Assembly (NCBI RefSeq): GCF_022695985.1
Contig: NZ_JAAPBF010000022.1
Coordinates: 1 to 61,500, forward strand
DNA from: Streptomyces sp. NP-1717
Lineage (GTDB): Bacteria; Actinomycetota; Actinomycetes; Streptomycetales; Streptomycetaceae
Length of the DNA: 61,500 nucleotides
Reading direction: 5' to 3'
In this document: positions 50,689 through 59,551 of the stretch, piece after piece
Position numbering within the stretch: the first letter of the stretch is position 1
How the letters are laid out: each line of letters starts with the position of its first letter
Made by a program: the position numbers and the translations under genes
Notes under the pieces: model-generated
Databases searched by the model: none
Told to the model about the DNA's origin: nothing
What the model saw: the letters and a program-made list of their open reading frames with translations, nothing else

Positions 50689-51633
50689 ATGGCCGCACTG
50701 GGATGGCTCACCCCCCGTAAGCGCTCCGCGACAGCACGGAGCGTGCTCGCGGGTGAGGCCGCAGCAGAGGCAGGACTCAAGTCGTCGCAGGAGATCGACG
50801 GCGTCGGCACGGCACCGGCGGGCACCGCCGAGCCCCTCGTGCCCGACTTCCCCGTCATCGGGGACGCGCGCGCCGCGGCGTTCTTCGACCTCGACAACAC
50901 CGTCATGCAGGGCGCCGCGATCTTCCACTTCGGACGCGGACTGTACAAACGGAAGTTCTTCCAGCGCCGCGAACTGGCCAGGTTCGCCTGGCAGCAGGCG
51001 TGGTTCCGGCTCGCCGGCGTCGAGGACCCGCAGCACATGCAGGACGCGCGGGACAGCGCGCTGTCGATCGTCAAGGGCCACCGGGTCTCCGAGCTGATGT
51101 CGATCGGCGAGGAGATCTACGACGAGTACATGGCCGACCGCATCTGGCCGGGCACCCGCACCCTCGCCCAGGCGCACCTCGACGCCGGGCAGCAGGTCTG
51201 GCTGGTGACCGCCGCGCCCGTCGAGACGGCCACGATCATCGCCCGCCGCCTGGGACTGACCGGCGCGCTCGGCACGGTCGCCGAGTCGATCGGCGGCGTC
51301 TACACCGGCAAGCTCGTCGGCGAGCCCCTGCACGGCCCGGCGAAGGCCGAGGCGGTACGGGCACTGGCGGCGGCCGAGGACTTCGACCTGGCCCGCTGCG
51401 CGGCGTACAGCGACTCACACAACGACATCCCGATGCTGTCGCTGGTCGGACATCCGTACGCGATCAACCCGGACAGCAAGCTCCGCAAGCACGCCAAGGA
51501 CCGTGAGTGGCGGCTGCGGGACTACCGGACGGGCCGCAAGGCGGCCAAGGTCGGCATCCCGGCCGCCGCGGGTGTCGGCGCGCTGGCGGGCGGCACGGCC
51601 GCCGCGGTGGCGCTGCACCGCCGCCGCCGCTGA
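50689..51633 (+). CDS. HAD-IB family hydrolase (SerB-like)
   Basis: 314 aa. A disordered N-terminal 60 residues precede motif I AAFFDLDNTVMQGA, a helical cap, motif II LVTAAPVETA, Lys near HGPAKAEAV and motif IV CAAYSDSHNDIPML. The C-terminus is a Gly/Ala-rich hydrophobic segment (GVGALAGGTAAAVAL) ending in Arg residues, which may be a membrane anchor. Substrate unknown; relatives act on small phosphomonoesters. This is a conserved neighbour of bldN. Confidence 0.87.
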   Translation: MAALGWLTPRKRSATARSVLAGEAAAEAGLKSSQEIDGVGTAPAGTAEPLVPDFPVIGDARAAAFFDLDNTVMQGAAIFHFGRGLYKRKFFQRRELARFAWQQAWFRLAGVEDPQHMQDARDSALSIVKGHRVSELMSIGEEIYDEYMADRIWPGTRTLAQAHLDAGQQVWLVTAAPVETATIIARRLGLTGALGTVAESIGGVYTGKLVGEPLHGPAKAEAVRALAAAEDFDLARCAAYSDSHNDIPMLSLVGHPYAINPDSKLRKHAKDREWRLRDYRTGRKAAKVGIPAAAGVGALAGGTAAAVALHRRRR

Positions 51634-51937
51634 ACCGGGGGCCTTCGGCCCTCCCGGCACACCCCCCGGTACGCGCCCGCGGTCGGCGAACCGACCGCCA
51701 CCGATCACGTCAGCTGACACATCGTGACGCCAAACGATCAATAACCGCTCACAATGTGCTGCTTGATTCGCCGTATAGGCGTAACAGAAGCGACGTAATC
51801 GATGATTTGAGCAACTGGGTGTAGTGCTGCCTGTACGAAGCGTTATTCTCCTCAGACGCATGACGGACCCACACGTCGCCACGACGGGTGAACGGTCCCG
51901 CACTGAACGTGATGGAAGCTCTGCCTCTGGGAGTCCC
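51634..51937 (+). promoter_or_regulatory. Long upstream region of bldN
   Basis: 304 bp without a gene. It contains the palindrome GTCAGCTGAC near 51709 and TGACACATCGTGACG close by, near AT-rich DNA (GATCAATAACC). bldN is a known BldD-repressed gene, and these TGAC-type inverted elements are candidate regulator sites. Exact promoters cannot be fixed by eye. Confidence 0.45.
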
Positions 51938-52738
51938 GTGTACCCACACGTCGGGGTTGACGCCTCGGGCCTGGCTACGCTGCGCGCATCGGTCATCGAC
52001 CGCTTGCGCGGCTTCGTCCCCACCGCGTACGCCGTCCCCGCCCACGCCGCCGCGGCCCCTGCCGTGAGCGGCCCGATTGGTCCTTGCTATGCCCTGGCGA
52101 ACGGCGGTGCGGCGGTCGGCAGACGGGGAAGCCGGCACAGCAGCACCACCGCCGCCTCCACCCCCGTCCGCCGGCCCACGGCGGACAGTGACAGCGCCCG
52201 CATGATGGAGCTGGTCGAGCGCGCCCAGGCCGGCGAGGCCGAAGCGTTCGGCAGGCTGTACGACCAGTACAGCGACACCGTCTACCGCTACATCTACTAC
52301 CGCGTGGGCGGCAAGGCGACGGCGGAGGACCTCACCAGTGAGACCTTCCTGCGCGCCCTGCGGCGTATCTCCACGTTCACCTGGCAGGGCCGCGACTTCG
52401 GCGCCTGGCTGGTCACGATCGCTCGGAATCTGGTCGCCGATCACTTCAAGTCGAGCCGTTTCCGGCTGGAAGTGACCACGGGCGAAATGCTCGACGCCAA
52501 CGAGGTGGAGCGCAGCCCGGAGGACTCCGTCCTGGAGTCCCTCTCGAACGCCGCGCTGCTCGAAGCCGTACGGAAACTCAACCCCCAGCAGCAGGAGTGC
52601 GTGACCCTGCGCTTCCTGCAAGGGCTCTCGGTCGCCGAGACGGCCCGCGTGATGGGGAAGAACGAAGGAGCGATCAAGACCTTGCAGTACCGGGCCGTGC
52701 GCACGCTGGCGCGGCTGCTCCCGGAGGACGCCCGCTGA
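51938..52738 (+). CDS. bldN: ECF sigma factor BldN (pro-form)
   Basis: 266 aa from GTG 51938, giving YPHVGVDASGLATLRASVID as expected for BldN. About 85 N-terminal residues form the pro-sequence removed on activation. Region 2 is AFGRLYDQYSDTVYRYIYYR with TAEDLTSETFLRALRRISTF. Region 4 is LNPQQQECVTLRFLQGLSVA with GKNEGAIKTLQYRAVRTLAR. It directs aerial-hypha genes such as chaplins and rodlins (family knowledge). An earlier in-frame ATG at 51860 is less likely. The anti-sigma gene follows. Confidence 0.94.
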   Translation: MYPHVGVDASGLATLRASVIDRLRGFVPTAYAVPAHAAAAPAVSGPIGPCYALANGGAAVGRRGSRHSSTTAASTPVRRPTADSDSARMMELVERAQAGEAEAFGRLYDQYSDTVYRYIYYRVGGKATAEDLTSETFLRALRRISTFTWQGRDFGAWLVTIARNLVADHFKSSRFRLEVTTGEMLDANEVERSPEDSVLESLSNAALLEAVRKLNPQQQECVTLRFLQGLSVAETARVMGKNEGAIKTLQYRAVRTLARLLPEDAR

Positions 52739-52933
52739 AGGGCGGCCGGCGCACCGTTCAACTCACCGTCGGTGACGCCCCGATGACGCACTGGTCCGAT
52801 CATCTTTCGCGCGTAACCCAAGTGCCGCGACGCTCGTTGTGCGGGATGCAGGCTCCCTGTGGATGCGCTCAAGGCGTGCAACCTTCCGAACGGTCAGGGG
52901 AGTCGATCGTCATGACGAGAGGAGGTGCCGCCA

Positions 52934-54148
52934 GTGATCGCGAATGTCTCGGCACACCGGCGGGCGAACGCCTTCGCCCAGGCCCTGGAAGACCGGACGC
53001 CCGACGGCGCTGCGGTGGAACAGCCCGCCACGCCGGCCGAACCTACTGAGCAGGGGCGGCTGTTGGCCGTGGCGAACGGCCTCGGCGAGCTACCGAGACC
53101 CAAGCTGGACCCCGAGGTCAAAGTGGTGCAACGAGCACAGCTCGTGGCAGCCATGGAGGCCATGCTGCTGGAGGGCACCGCGGGCGGAGCGACGTCCACG
53201 GGCCCTACGGTGCCCGAGCAACGGCGGACATCGGGGAGGGGAGCCCACCGGGCGTCCCCACTCCGGAAGTTCCGCCCCAGATCCCGCTGGTCGAAGGGGC
53301 TCGCGGCCGGAGGACTCACCGTCGGCGTCGCCGCCGGTGCCTTCGGCGGAGTGGCCGCTGCCAGTTCCGACGCCCTGCCCGGTGATTCGCTGTACGGACT
53401 GAAGCGCGGCATGGAGGACTTCAAGCTCGGTATGGCCGACGAGGACGCCGACCGAGGCAGTCTCTACCTCGACCACGCCTCGACCCGGCTGAACGAAGCC
53501 CGCCGACTGCTGGAGCGTGGCCGCTCCGGCGCGCTGGACCATGAATCGCTCGGCGAGATCCGCCGCGCGCTCAACGGCATGAAGCACGACGCCACCGAGG
53601 GCCACCGGCTGCTGAACCGGGCGTACGAGAAGGACGGCAAGATCAAGTCGATCGCGACGCTCTCCTCGTTCTCCGAATCGCACCGCGCGATCTGGAACGG
53701 CCTGCGGGACCGGCTGCCACCGCAGCTGAGCGACGTGGGAAGCCAGGTCAACTCGGTGTTCGACGCCATAGACGAGGACGTCGCCCCGTTGCAGGCGCTG
53801 CTGCCGCGCAGCCCGGACGGAGACGGCCGCTCCCAGGCACCCGGCGGCCCCACCGCGGGCTCCGGCGACTCCGGCGGTACGGACGCGACCCCGTCGCCGT
53901 CGAAGTCGGCCTCCGACGAGAGTGGTACGGACAGTGGGGGCAAGCCGAGCCCCTCGACTCCGGGAACCCCGGAGAACGACGGGCTGCTGCCCGACGCGCC
54001 CGGCGATCTGCTCAATCCGCCGTCCGGCAGCGGTCAGCCGTCGGCGCCCGGCGAGGGCGGTGTCCCGCCCGGCCCGGACGTCACGATCCCGCCGCTGCTG
54101 CCCGACCTGCTGCCGGGCCTCGGCATCGACACGGAAACCGCAGACTGA
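52934..54148 (+). CDS. rsbN: Anti-sigma factor RsbN
   Basis: 404 aa from GTG 52934 (GAGGAGG upstream). The N-terminal cytoplasmic domain (VIANVSAHRRANAFAQALED) should hold BldN. One membrane helix lies at about 122-146 (GLAAGGLTVGVAAGAFGG). The extracytoplasmic DUF5667 domain contains DALPGDSLYGLKRGMEDFKL and charged helices, and the tail is Ser/Pro/Gly-rich and disordered. It lies 195 bp after bldN, the known arrangement, and tethers the sigma factor to the membrane until released. Confidence 0.9.
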   Translation: MIANVSAHRRANAFAQALEDRTPDGAAVEQPATPAEPTEQGRLLAVANGLGELPRPKLDPEVKVVQRAQLVAAMEAMLLEGTAGGATSTGPTVPEQRRTSGRGAHRASPLRKFRPRSRWSKGLAAGGLTVGVAAGAFGGVAAASSDALPGDSLYGLKRGMEDFKLGMADEDADRGSLYLDHASTRLNEARRLLERGRSGALDHESLGEIRRALNGMKHDATEGHRLLNRAYEKDGKIKSIATLSSFSESHRAIWNGLRDRLPPQLSDVGSQVNSVFDAIDEDVAPLQALLPRSPDGDGRSQAPGGPTAGSGDSGGTDATPSPSKSASDESGTDSGGKPSPSTPGTPENDGLLPDAPGDLLNPPSGSGQPSAPGEGGVPPGPDVTIPPLLPDLLPGLGIDTETAD

Positions 54149-54189
54149 CACCGTCCGGCACGGACTAACACCGCCTGACGAAGCACAGC

Positions 54190-54232
54190 ACGTGAAGGAG
54201 GCGAGGGCCAGTGGCCCTCGCCTCCTTCACGT
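54190..54232. terminator. 21-bp perfect hairpin, bidirectional terminator
   Basis: Arms 54190-54210 and 54212-54232 are exact complements around one base. It separates the convergent rsbN and acyltransferase genes. Confidence 0.85.
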
Positions 54233-54247
54233 GGCGCCGCGCCTCGG

Positions 54248-55432
54248 TCAGAAGAAGACCGACCGGCGCTGCACCAGCAGCTTGTAGAGCGTGTGCTGGA
54301 TCTGCTCCCGTACCTGATCGGTCAGGTTGAACATCAGCATCGGATCCTCGGCCGCCTCCGGCGGATAGCCGTCCGTGGGGATCGGCTCGCCGAACTGGAT
54401 CGTCCACTTCGTCGGCAGCGGCAGCGCGCCCAGCGGTCCGAGCCACGGGAACGTCGGCGTGATCGGGAAGTACGGGAATCCCAGCAGCCGCGCCAGCGTC
54501 TTGGAGTTGCCGATCATCGGGTAGATCTCCTCCGCCCCGACGATCGAGCACGGCACGATCGGCACACCGTGCCGCAGAGCCGTGGAGACGAAGCCGCCCC
54601 GGCCGAAGCGCTGCAACTTGTAGCGCTCGCCGAAGGGCTTGCCGAGTCCCTTGAAGCCTTCCGGCATCACGCCCACGATCTCGCCGCGCTGGAGCAGCCG
54701 CTCCGCGTCCTCGGCACACGCCAGGGTGTGACCGGCCTTGCGCGCCAGCTCGTTGACGACCGGCAGCATGAACACCAGGTCGGCGGCGAGCAGCCGCAGA
54801 TGGCGGCCGGCGGGGTGGTTGTCGTGGACGGCGACCTGCATCATCAGCCCGTCGAGCGGCAGGGTGCCGGAGTGGTTGGACACCACCAGGGCACCGCCGT
54901 CAGAGGGGATGTTCTCGATGCCCTTCACCTCGACGCGGAAATAGTTCGCGTAGAGCGGGCGGATCAACGACATCAGGACCTGGTCGGTGAGTTCCTTGTC
55001 GTACCCGAACTCGTCGACCTCGTAGTCACCGGTGACCCGGCGCCGCAGGAAGGCGAATCCCTCGGCGAGCCGCCGGTCCCAGTCGCCGCCGCCGGAATCG
55101 GCCGGGGCCTCGGCCCCGGCGGGGTCTTCGGACCCGGGGTCTTCGGGCCCGGGTGCGGTGGCGTGCGGCTCGGCCGGTTCGGGCGTCGGCGTGTCGTCGG
55201 GCATGTTGTCCTCGACCCCGTCGGCCTGCTCGGGCACGGACGAGAGGGAGTGCGGGCCGGACGCCGCCGCGGCCCCGGACCCCGAGCCCGAACCCGAAGC
55301 CGATTCCGTAGCGGATCCCGACGAGGACGGGGACGAGAGACCGCGCCCCCGTGCGCGCTTCGCGGCGGCACCCTTCGCCGCGCGACGGGACCGGGGCTCT
55401 TCGCCGAAGGGGATGACCTTGGCATCGGCCAT
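54248..55432 (-). CDS. Lysophospholipid acyltransferase (PlsC-like)
   Basis: 394 aa from ATG 55432. A long disordered N-terminus (about 120 residues, rich in Ser, Gly, Pro and Asp) precedes the acyltransferase domain. The catalytic HX4D motif is SNHSGTLPLDG, the substrate motif VMPEGFKGLG, and VPIVPCSIVGAEE and FPWLGPLGALPLPTKW follow. It would acylate lysophosphatidate-type lipids at the membrane surface. It lies 1 bp downstream of the epimerase gene, so the two form an operon. Confidence 0.87.
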   Translation of the reverse strand: MADAKVIPFGEEPRSRRAAKGAAAKRARGRGLSSPSSSGSATESASGSGSGSGAAAASGPHSLSSVPEQADGVEDNMPDDTPTPEPAEPHATAPGPEDPGSEDPAGAEAPADSGGGDWDRRLAEGFAFLRRRVTGDYEVDEFGYDKELTDQVLMSLIRPLYANYFRVEVKGIENIPSDGGALVVSNHSGTLPLDGLMMQVAVHDNHPAGRHLRLLAADLVFMLPVVNELARKAGHTLACAEDAERLLQRGEIVGVMPEGFKGLGKPFGERYKLQRFGRGGFVSTALRHGVPIVPCSIVGAEEIYPMIGNSKTLARLLGFPYFPITPTFPWLGPLGALPLPTKWTIQFGEPIPTDGYPPEAAEDPMLMFNLTDQVREQIQHTLYKLLVQRRSVFF

Positions 55433-55433
55433 T

Positions 55434-56471
55434 TCAGATGCGCTCCTTGCTGACGAGGGTGGCGAACCGGTCGACCGCGTCGGCGACAGCCTCCGGCGGC
55501 AACAGCCCGGCACCCCGGCTACGTGCGAAGTCCGTGAAGGCCTCCGCCGTCGTGTACGAGGGTACGAACCCCAGTGTCTCGCGCATCTGGTCCGTGCTGA
55601 CGACCCTGCCGTGGGTCAGCAGCCGGATCTGCTCCGGCGAGAAGTCCGTCACACCGAGCGTGCGCAGCGCGGAGCCGACCCACGTCACGGCCGGCAGCAG
55701 CACCGGCACCGTCGGCCTGCCGAGCCGCCGGGAGCACTGAGAGAGCAAGAGCACGCCGTCACCGGCGATGTTGAAGGTCCCGCTGTTGAGCGTGCCCCGC
55801 CGGGGCTCGTGCAGGGCGATCCGCAGGACGTCGATGACGTCGTCCTCGTGCACGAACTGGAGCCGCGGGTCGTAGCCAAAGACCGTCGGCAGCACGGGCA
55901 GCGACAGATACTCGGCGAGCGGTGAGTCCGCCGCGGGCCCGAGGATGTTCGCGAAGCGCAGTACGCACACGGCGACGTCCGGGCGCCGGCGCGCGAACCC
56001 TCGTACGTACCCCTCGACCTCCACCGCGTCCTTGGCGAAGCCGCCGCTGGGCAGCGACTTGGGCGGGGTGGTCTCGGTGAAGACGGCGGGGTCGCGAGGC
56101 GCGGAGCCGTACACGCTGGTGCTGGACTTGACGACCAGGCGCTCGACGGTGGGCGACTTCTGGCAGGCACCGAGGAGCTGCATGGTGCCGATGACGTTGG
56201 TCTCCTTGACGGCCGTCCGGCCGCCGGCGCCGAGCGGCGTGCCCGTCACGTCCATGTGCACCACGGTGTCGACGGAGTGCTCGGCCAGGACGCGCGCTAT
56301 GGCGGGCTGGCGGATGTCCGCCCGGACGAAATCGGCACCGCCGAGACTGTGCTCGGGGGTGACGGCGTCCACACCGATGACCCGGTCCACCTCGGAATCG
56401 CGCAGGATTCGCCGTACGAGACGGCTGCCGAGCTGGCGGGCCACTCCGGTCACAAGCACGACCTTGCCCAA
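55434..56471 (-). CDS. NAD-dependent epimerase/dehydratase (extended SDR)
   Basis: 345 aa from TTG 56471. The Rossmann motif is VLVTGVARQLGSRLVRR, and VVHMDVTGTPLGAGG and the active-site region VKSSTSVYGSA follow, but the usual YxxxK is replaced around GFAKDAVEVEGYVRGF, so catalysis may be altered. FVHEDDVIDVLRIAL is the typical C-terminal element. It acts on a nucleotide sugar or lipid-linked sugar, not determinable. Coupled to the acyltransferase downstream. Confidence 0.85.
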   Translation of the reverse strand: MGKVVLVTGVARQLGSRLVRRILRDSEVDRVIGVDAVTPEHSLGGADFVRADIRQPAIARVLAEHSVDTVVHMDVTGTPLGAGGRTAVKETNVIGTMQLLGACQKSPTVERLVVKSSTSVYGSAPRDPAVFTETTPPKSLPSGGFAKDAVEVEGYVRGFARRRPDVAVCVLRFANILGPAADSPLAEYLSLPVLPTVFGYDPRLQFVHEDDVIDVLRIALHEPRRGTLNSGTFNIAGDGVLLLSQCSRRLGRPTVPVLLPAVTWVGSALRTLGVTDFSPEQIRLLTHGRVVSTDQMRETLGFVPSYTTAEAFTDFARSRGAGLLPPEAVADAVDRFATLVSKERI

Positions 56472-56636
56472 GATCAGCGCCTTCCCCTGAATTTGATGTC
56501 TGGCCCAAGCACATTGCTTGCCTCAGCCGTCACCGTAGCGGGTCGCCGTAGCCACATGACGGCCTCGCGGCGCTCTTCTCCGCACCTTCGCGAATCTTTG
56601 ACCCGAACTGACCCCAGCGGCACCAAAACGCACCGC

Positions 56637-56665
56637 GGCCCTCCCACCTGCATGGTGGAAGGGCC
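56637..56665 (-). terminator. 12-bp hairpin downstream of bS22 gene
   Basis: GGCCCTCCCACC (56637-56648) and GGTGGAAGGGCC (56654-56665) pair with one mismatch around TGCAT, 24 bp after the bS22 stop. Confidence 0.7.
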
Positions 56666-56688
56666 GTGATGTCACGTACAGCGGTCGC

Positions 56689-56787
56689 TCACTTCTTGTT
56701 ACGACGCTGAACGCGGGTGCGCTTGAGCAGCTTGCGGTGCTTCTTCTTGGCCATCCGCTTGCGCCGCTTCTTGATAACAGAGCCCAC
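56689..56787 (-). CDS. 30S ribosomal protein bS22 (AURKAIP1/COX24 type)
   Basis: 32 aa from GTG 56787 ([20 protein letters not shown]). More than half of the residues are Lys or Arg, and the motif [18 protein letters not shown] is that of the tiny actinobacterial small-subunit protein. The sequence is complete. It sits between the epimerase and the BdtA-like gene, its usual Streptomyces location. Confidence 0.92.
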   Translation of the reverse strand: MGSVIKKRRKRMAKKKHRKLLKRTRVQRRNKK

Positions 56788-56897
56788 GACTACCCTCGCT
56801 CACTTCTCTTCACTCGGTGCGGGGCGTCTGGGCCCACACGACCTACGTTGGCCCAGCCTACCCGTCGCCGAGTGAGGGACGTAATCCGAGGGAAATC

Positions 56898-57110
56898 TCA
56901 GGCGGATTCGACCCCCACGAAAGACTCGCGGAGATACTCGTGAACCGCTTGCTCCGGAACCCGGAAAGACCTGCCCACCCGGATCGCCGGCAGATGACCG
57001 CTGTGCACCAATCGGTACACGGTCATCTTCGACACTCGCATCACCGAGGCAACTTCCGCCACGGTAAGGAACTTGACCTCGTTGAGAGGCCTCTCGCTGC
57101 CAGCAGTCAT
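56898..57110 (-). CDS. bdtA: MerR/excisionase-type DNA-binding protein, BdtA-like
   Basis: 70 aa from ATG 57110. A single winged helix (FLTVAEVASVMRVSKMTVYR) with HSGHLPAIRVGRSFRVPEQA is close to the BldC/excisionase family. Position beside bS22 and near bldN matches bdtA, a BldD target in Streptomyces coelicolor; I use the symbol on synteny and sequence memory. It likely binds DNA cooperatively as BldC-like proteins do. Confidence 0.75.
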   Translation of the reverse strand: MTAGSERPLNEVKFLTVAEVASVMRVSKMTVYRLVHSGHLPAIRVGRSFRVPEQAVHEYLRESFVGVESA

Positions 57111-57238
57111 GATCCACCTGTACCTTCCGCACCCGACGCCCACCGGCTTCCCCTCCGGTGACTCTTCGTCGTTGTGCGCTCACTCCCCAGACTAGGGGCG
57201 GGTGATACGAGTGGGGAAGAGGAGCAGCACATGGTCTC

Positions 57239-58054
57239 CTACTGTGACAGACGCGCTCGATTGAGTACATAGCGAGTCAACGGGCGGTAGTAGTCGGACC
57301 GCACACCATCGTCAACCGGAACCACGACGGAGACGCGCCCCTCCGCCTCACCCACGAACAGCGCGGGGTCGTCGGTGTCCGCGAGACCGACGGCCTCAAT
57401 GCCCAACTGACCTGCTCCGCAGACCCATCCGTGGTCCCCGACGACCAACTCGGGAAGCGGCCCGCCGGCCTCGGCCACGCTGTCCAGCACAACCCGAACG
57501 GGGAGGGGGGAATGGCTGTGTGCGCCGGTCTCACTCCCGGCGTGCGACGCTTCGGATTCCCGCACCAACGCGACTCGTCGTACGTAGTCGAGACTGTGCG
57601 TACGTACGCCGAACCGGGTCGTTATGTCGATACATCGCCCCTTCGCAGGGGTGAGGACGAGACATCCCGCCGCCGACAAAGCGTCTGCGAGACCCGCGTA
57701 GAACGCGATCAGCCGGTGCGGATGCCCGGTCCCGAACAGGACGGGAGCCCGCCGTCCGGCCGCGTTTCCGAGGCGCGCGGCAAAGGCGTCGAGGCTGCTC
57801 AACGTCCGCTCGGGATCGATGACATCACCACCGGAGACATGCGCCGGGTCCCCGGAGACCCCGCACCGGTCGGCCATGAGCCGCAGCAAGTCGCTCTCGC
57901 GCCAGACCCGTTCGGGGGTGAGCCCCAGCGTGGCACGGGGATCGCGGGCGGCGAAGAGCCGGTAGCTGCGCAGATTCTGCTCCCGCGTGGTGGCGACGGG
58001 GCCGGCCAGCCGGGCGGCCAGCAGATGGGCCCGTAGGGCTCCGGTACTCAGCAC
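57239..58054 (-). CDS. Phosphatase-type conserved protein
   Basis: 271 aa from GTG 58054. It has LAGPVATTREQNLRSYRLFA, FGTGHPHRLIAFYAGLADAL (Gly-rich nucleotide-like loop), GCLVLTPAKGRCIDI, VVGDHGWVCGAGQLGIEAVG and VVVPVDDGVRSDYYRPLTRY. Homologues are commonly annotated as phosphatases without direct proof. It is a conserved neighbour of the BdtA-like gene in Streptomyces. No membrane segment. Confidence 0.7.
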   Translation of the reverse strand: MLSTGALRAHLLAARLAGPVATTREQNLRSYRLFAARDPRATLGLTPERVWRESDLLRLMADRCGVSGDPAHVSGGDVIDPERTLSSLDAFAARLGNAAGRRAPVLFGTGHPHRLIAFYAGLADALSAAGCLVLTPAKGRCIDITTRFGVRTHSLDYVRRVALVRESEASHAGSETGAHSHSPLPVRVVLDSVAEAGGPLPELVVGDHGWVCGAGQLGIEAVGLADTDDPALFVGEAEGRVSVVVPVDDGVRSDYYRPLTRYVLNRARLSQ

Positions 58055-58140
58055 AGCCCCGATGCTCCCGCACGATCCCCCGACCGGCACCAAAACCCCC
58101 ACTCCACCCCACAGTTGGCGTAACACCCCAGCCAACCTGA

Positions 58141-58331
58141 GCCCGTCCGGCGATTGAGGACACCCCCAAGGGCCGGCGCCCAACAAGACCGCCCACCCCA
58201 AGAAGCCCGACCGGCGTTCGAGGACATGACCGGGCCCACCACTCAAGCCCGTCCGGCGATTGAGGACCCGCTCAAGGGCCGGCGCCCGACAAGACCGCCC
58301 GCCCCAGGAAGCCCGTCCGGCGATTGAGGAC
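58141..58331. repeat. Four copies of GCCCGTCCGGCGATTGAGGAC intergenic repeat
   Basis: Copies at 58141-58161, 58205-58225 (degenerate), 58247-58267 and 58311-58331. Copies 1-2 and 3-4 are joined by similar spacers (GGCCGGCGCCC, ACAAGACCGCCC), so a unit of about 106 bp is duplicated. Related sequence is in the argS terminator. It is a common type of Streptomyces intergenic repeat and shows no gene. Confidence 0.8.
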
Positions 58332-58378
58332 GAACCGCCCACCGGGCGGCCCCGGGACAACCGCCCCCGCCCAACGAC

Positions 58379-59551
58379 CTACGCCAGCAACCCCCGCAAA
58401 GGAAACACCGCCCGGCGAGTCGCCAGAATCGCCTGGTCCAGCCGATCCGCAGGGTCATACCCCGCATCCCACGCCTGCCAGTTCGGCGTACGCCCATCCG
58501 TCATCCGCCGCGGCGCGGACTCCCGCGTACGGGCGTACACCTCCTCCCGCCACTCCTCCGGAATCGCCGACTCCGGATCGATGGGCGCGTGCGCCGCGAT
58601 CGACACCAGATGCGTCCACGAGCGCGGCACGACGTCCACGACCGAGTACCCCCCACCCCCCAGCGCGACCCAGCGCCCGCCGTCGACGTACTCGTGCGCC
58701 AGCTCGTGGCACGACGCCTGTACCGCGCGCTGCGCGTCCAGCGACACCGCGAGATGCGCCAGCGGATCCTCGAAATGCGTATCCGCCCCGTGCTGCGTCA
58801 CCAGCGCCTGCGGCCGGAAGTCCGCCAGCAGCTCCGGGACGACGGAGTGGAACGCCCGCAGCCACCCCTCGTCACCCGTCCCGGCAGGCAGCGGCAGATT
58901 GACCGCGCTGCCCTCCCCCGCGCCCTCGCCCGTCTCCTCCGGCCAGCCGGTCTGCGGGAAGAGCGTGCGGGGATGCTCGTGCAGCGAGATCGTCAGCACG
59001 CGCGGATCGTCCCAGAACGCCGCCTGGACGCCGTCCCCGTGATGCACGTCCACGTCCACATACGCGACACGCTCCGCGCCCAGCTCCAGGAGCCGCGCGA
59101 TCGCGAGCGACGCGTCGTTGTAGATGCAGAAGCCCGACGCCGAGCCGGGCATCGCGTGATGCAGACCGCCGGCGAAGTTCACGGCGTGCCGTGCCGTGCC
59201 GCGCCACACGGCCTCGGCGGCGCCGACCGACTGCCCGGCGATCAGCGCGGACGCCTCGTGCATCCCGGCGAAGGCCGGATCGTCGACGGTCCCGATGCCG
59301 TACGAACCGTCGGCGGACCTCGGGTCGGCCGAACAGCGCCGTACGGCGTCGATGTACGCCTCGTGGTGGACGAGTCTCAGCGTGGAGGCCCCGGCGGACG
59401 GGGCGGACACCACGTCCACCTCCCGGTCCAGCCCGTACGCGCGCACCAGCTCCCTCGTCAGTGCCAGGCGTACCGGGTCCATCGGGTGGCTGGACCCGAA
59501 GTCGTAGCCCGTTACGGCGTCATCCCACATCAGCTGTGCGCGACCGGTCAT
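58379..59551 (-). CDS. acuC: AcuC-type deacetylase (histone deacetylase superfamily)
   Basis: 390 aa from ATG 59551. The zinc-dependent deacetylase core shows NFAGGLHHAMPGSASGFCIY, a DVDVHHGDGVQAAFW metal site, TISLHEHPRTLFPQTG and VTQHGADTHFEDPLAHL. It would deacetylate acetyl-lysine, for example on acetyl-CoA synthetase. The start overlaps the end of the MFS gene by 32 nt. Confidence 0.9.
   Translation of the reverse strand: MTGRAQLMWDDAVTGYDFGSSHPMDPVRLALTRELVRAYGLDREVDVVSAPSAGASTLRLVHHEAYIDAVRRCSADPRSADGSYGIGTVDDPAFAGMHEASALIAGQSVGAAEAVWRGTARHAVNFAGGLHHAMPGSASGFCIYNDASLAIARLLELGAERVAYVDVDVHHGDGVQAAFWDDPRVLTISLHEHPRTLFPQTGWPEETGEGAGEGSAVNLPLPAGTGDEGWLRAFHSVVPELLADFRPQALVTQHGADTHFEDPLAHLAVSLDAQRAVQASCHELAHEYVDGGRWVALGGGGYSVVDVVPRSWTHLVSIAAHAPIDPESAIPEEWREEVYARTRESAPRRMTDGRTPNWQAWDAGYDPADRLDQAILATRRAVFPLRGLLA

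Noticed and set aside
51824..51937. Longer BldN starting upstream of 51938
   Set aside because: The known BldN pro-form begins YPHVGVDASGLA after a GTG, and the upstream residues show no conservation I recognise.
58141..58331. CRISPR array
   Set aside because: Repeats are only four, one is degenerate, spacers are similar to one another, and no cas genes are present.
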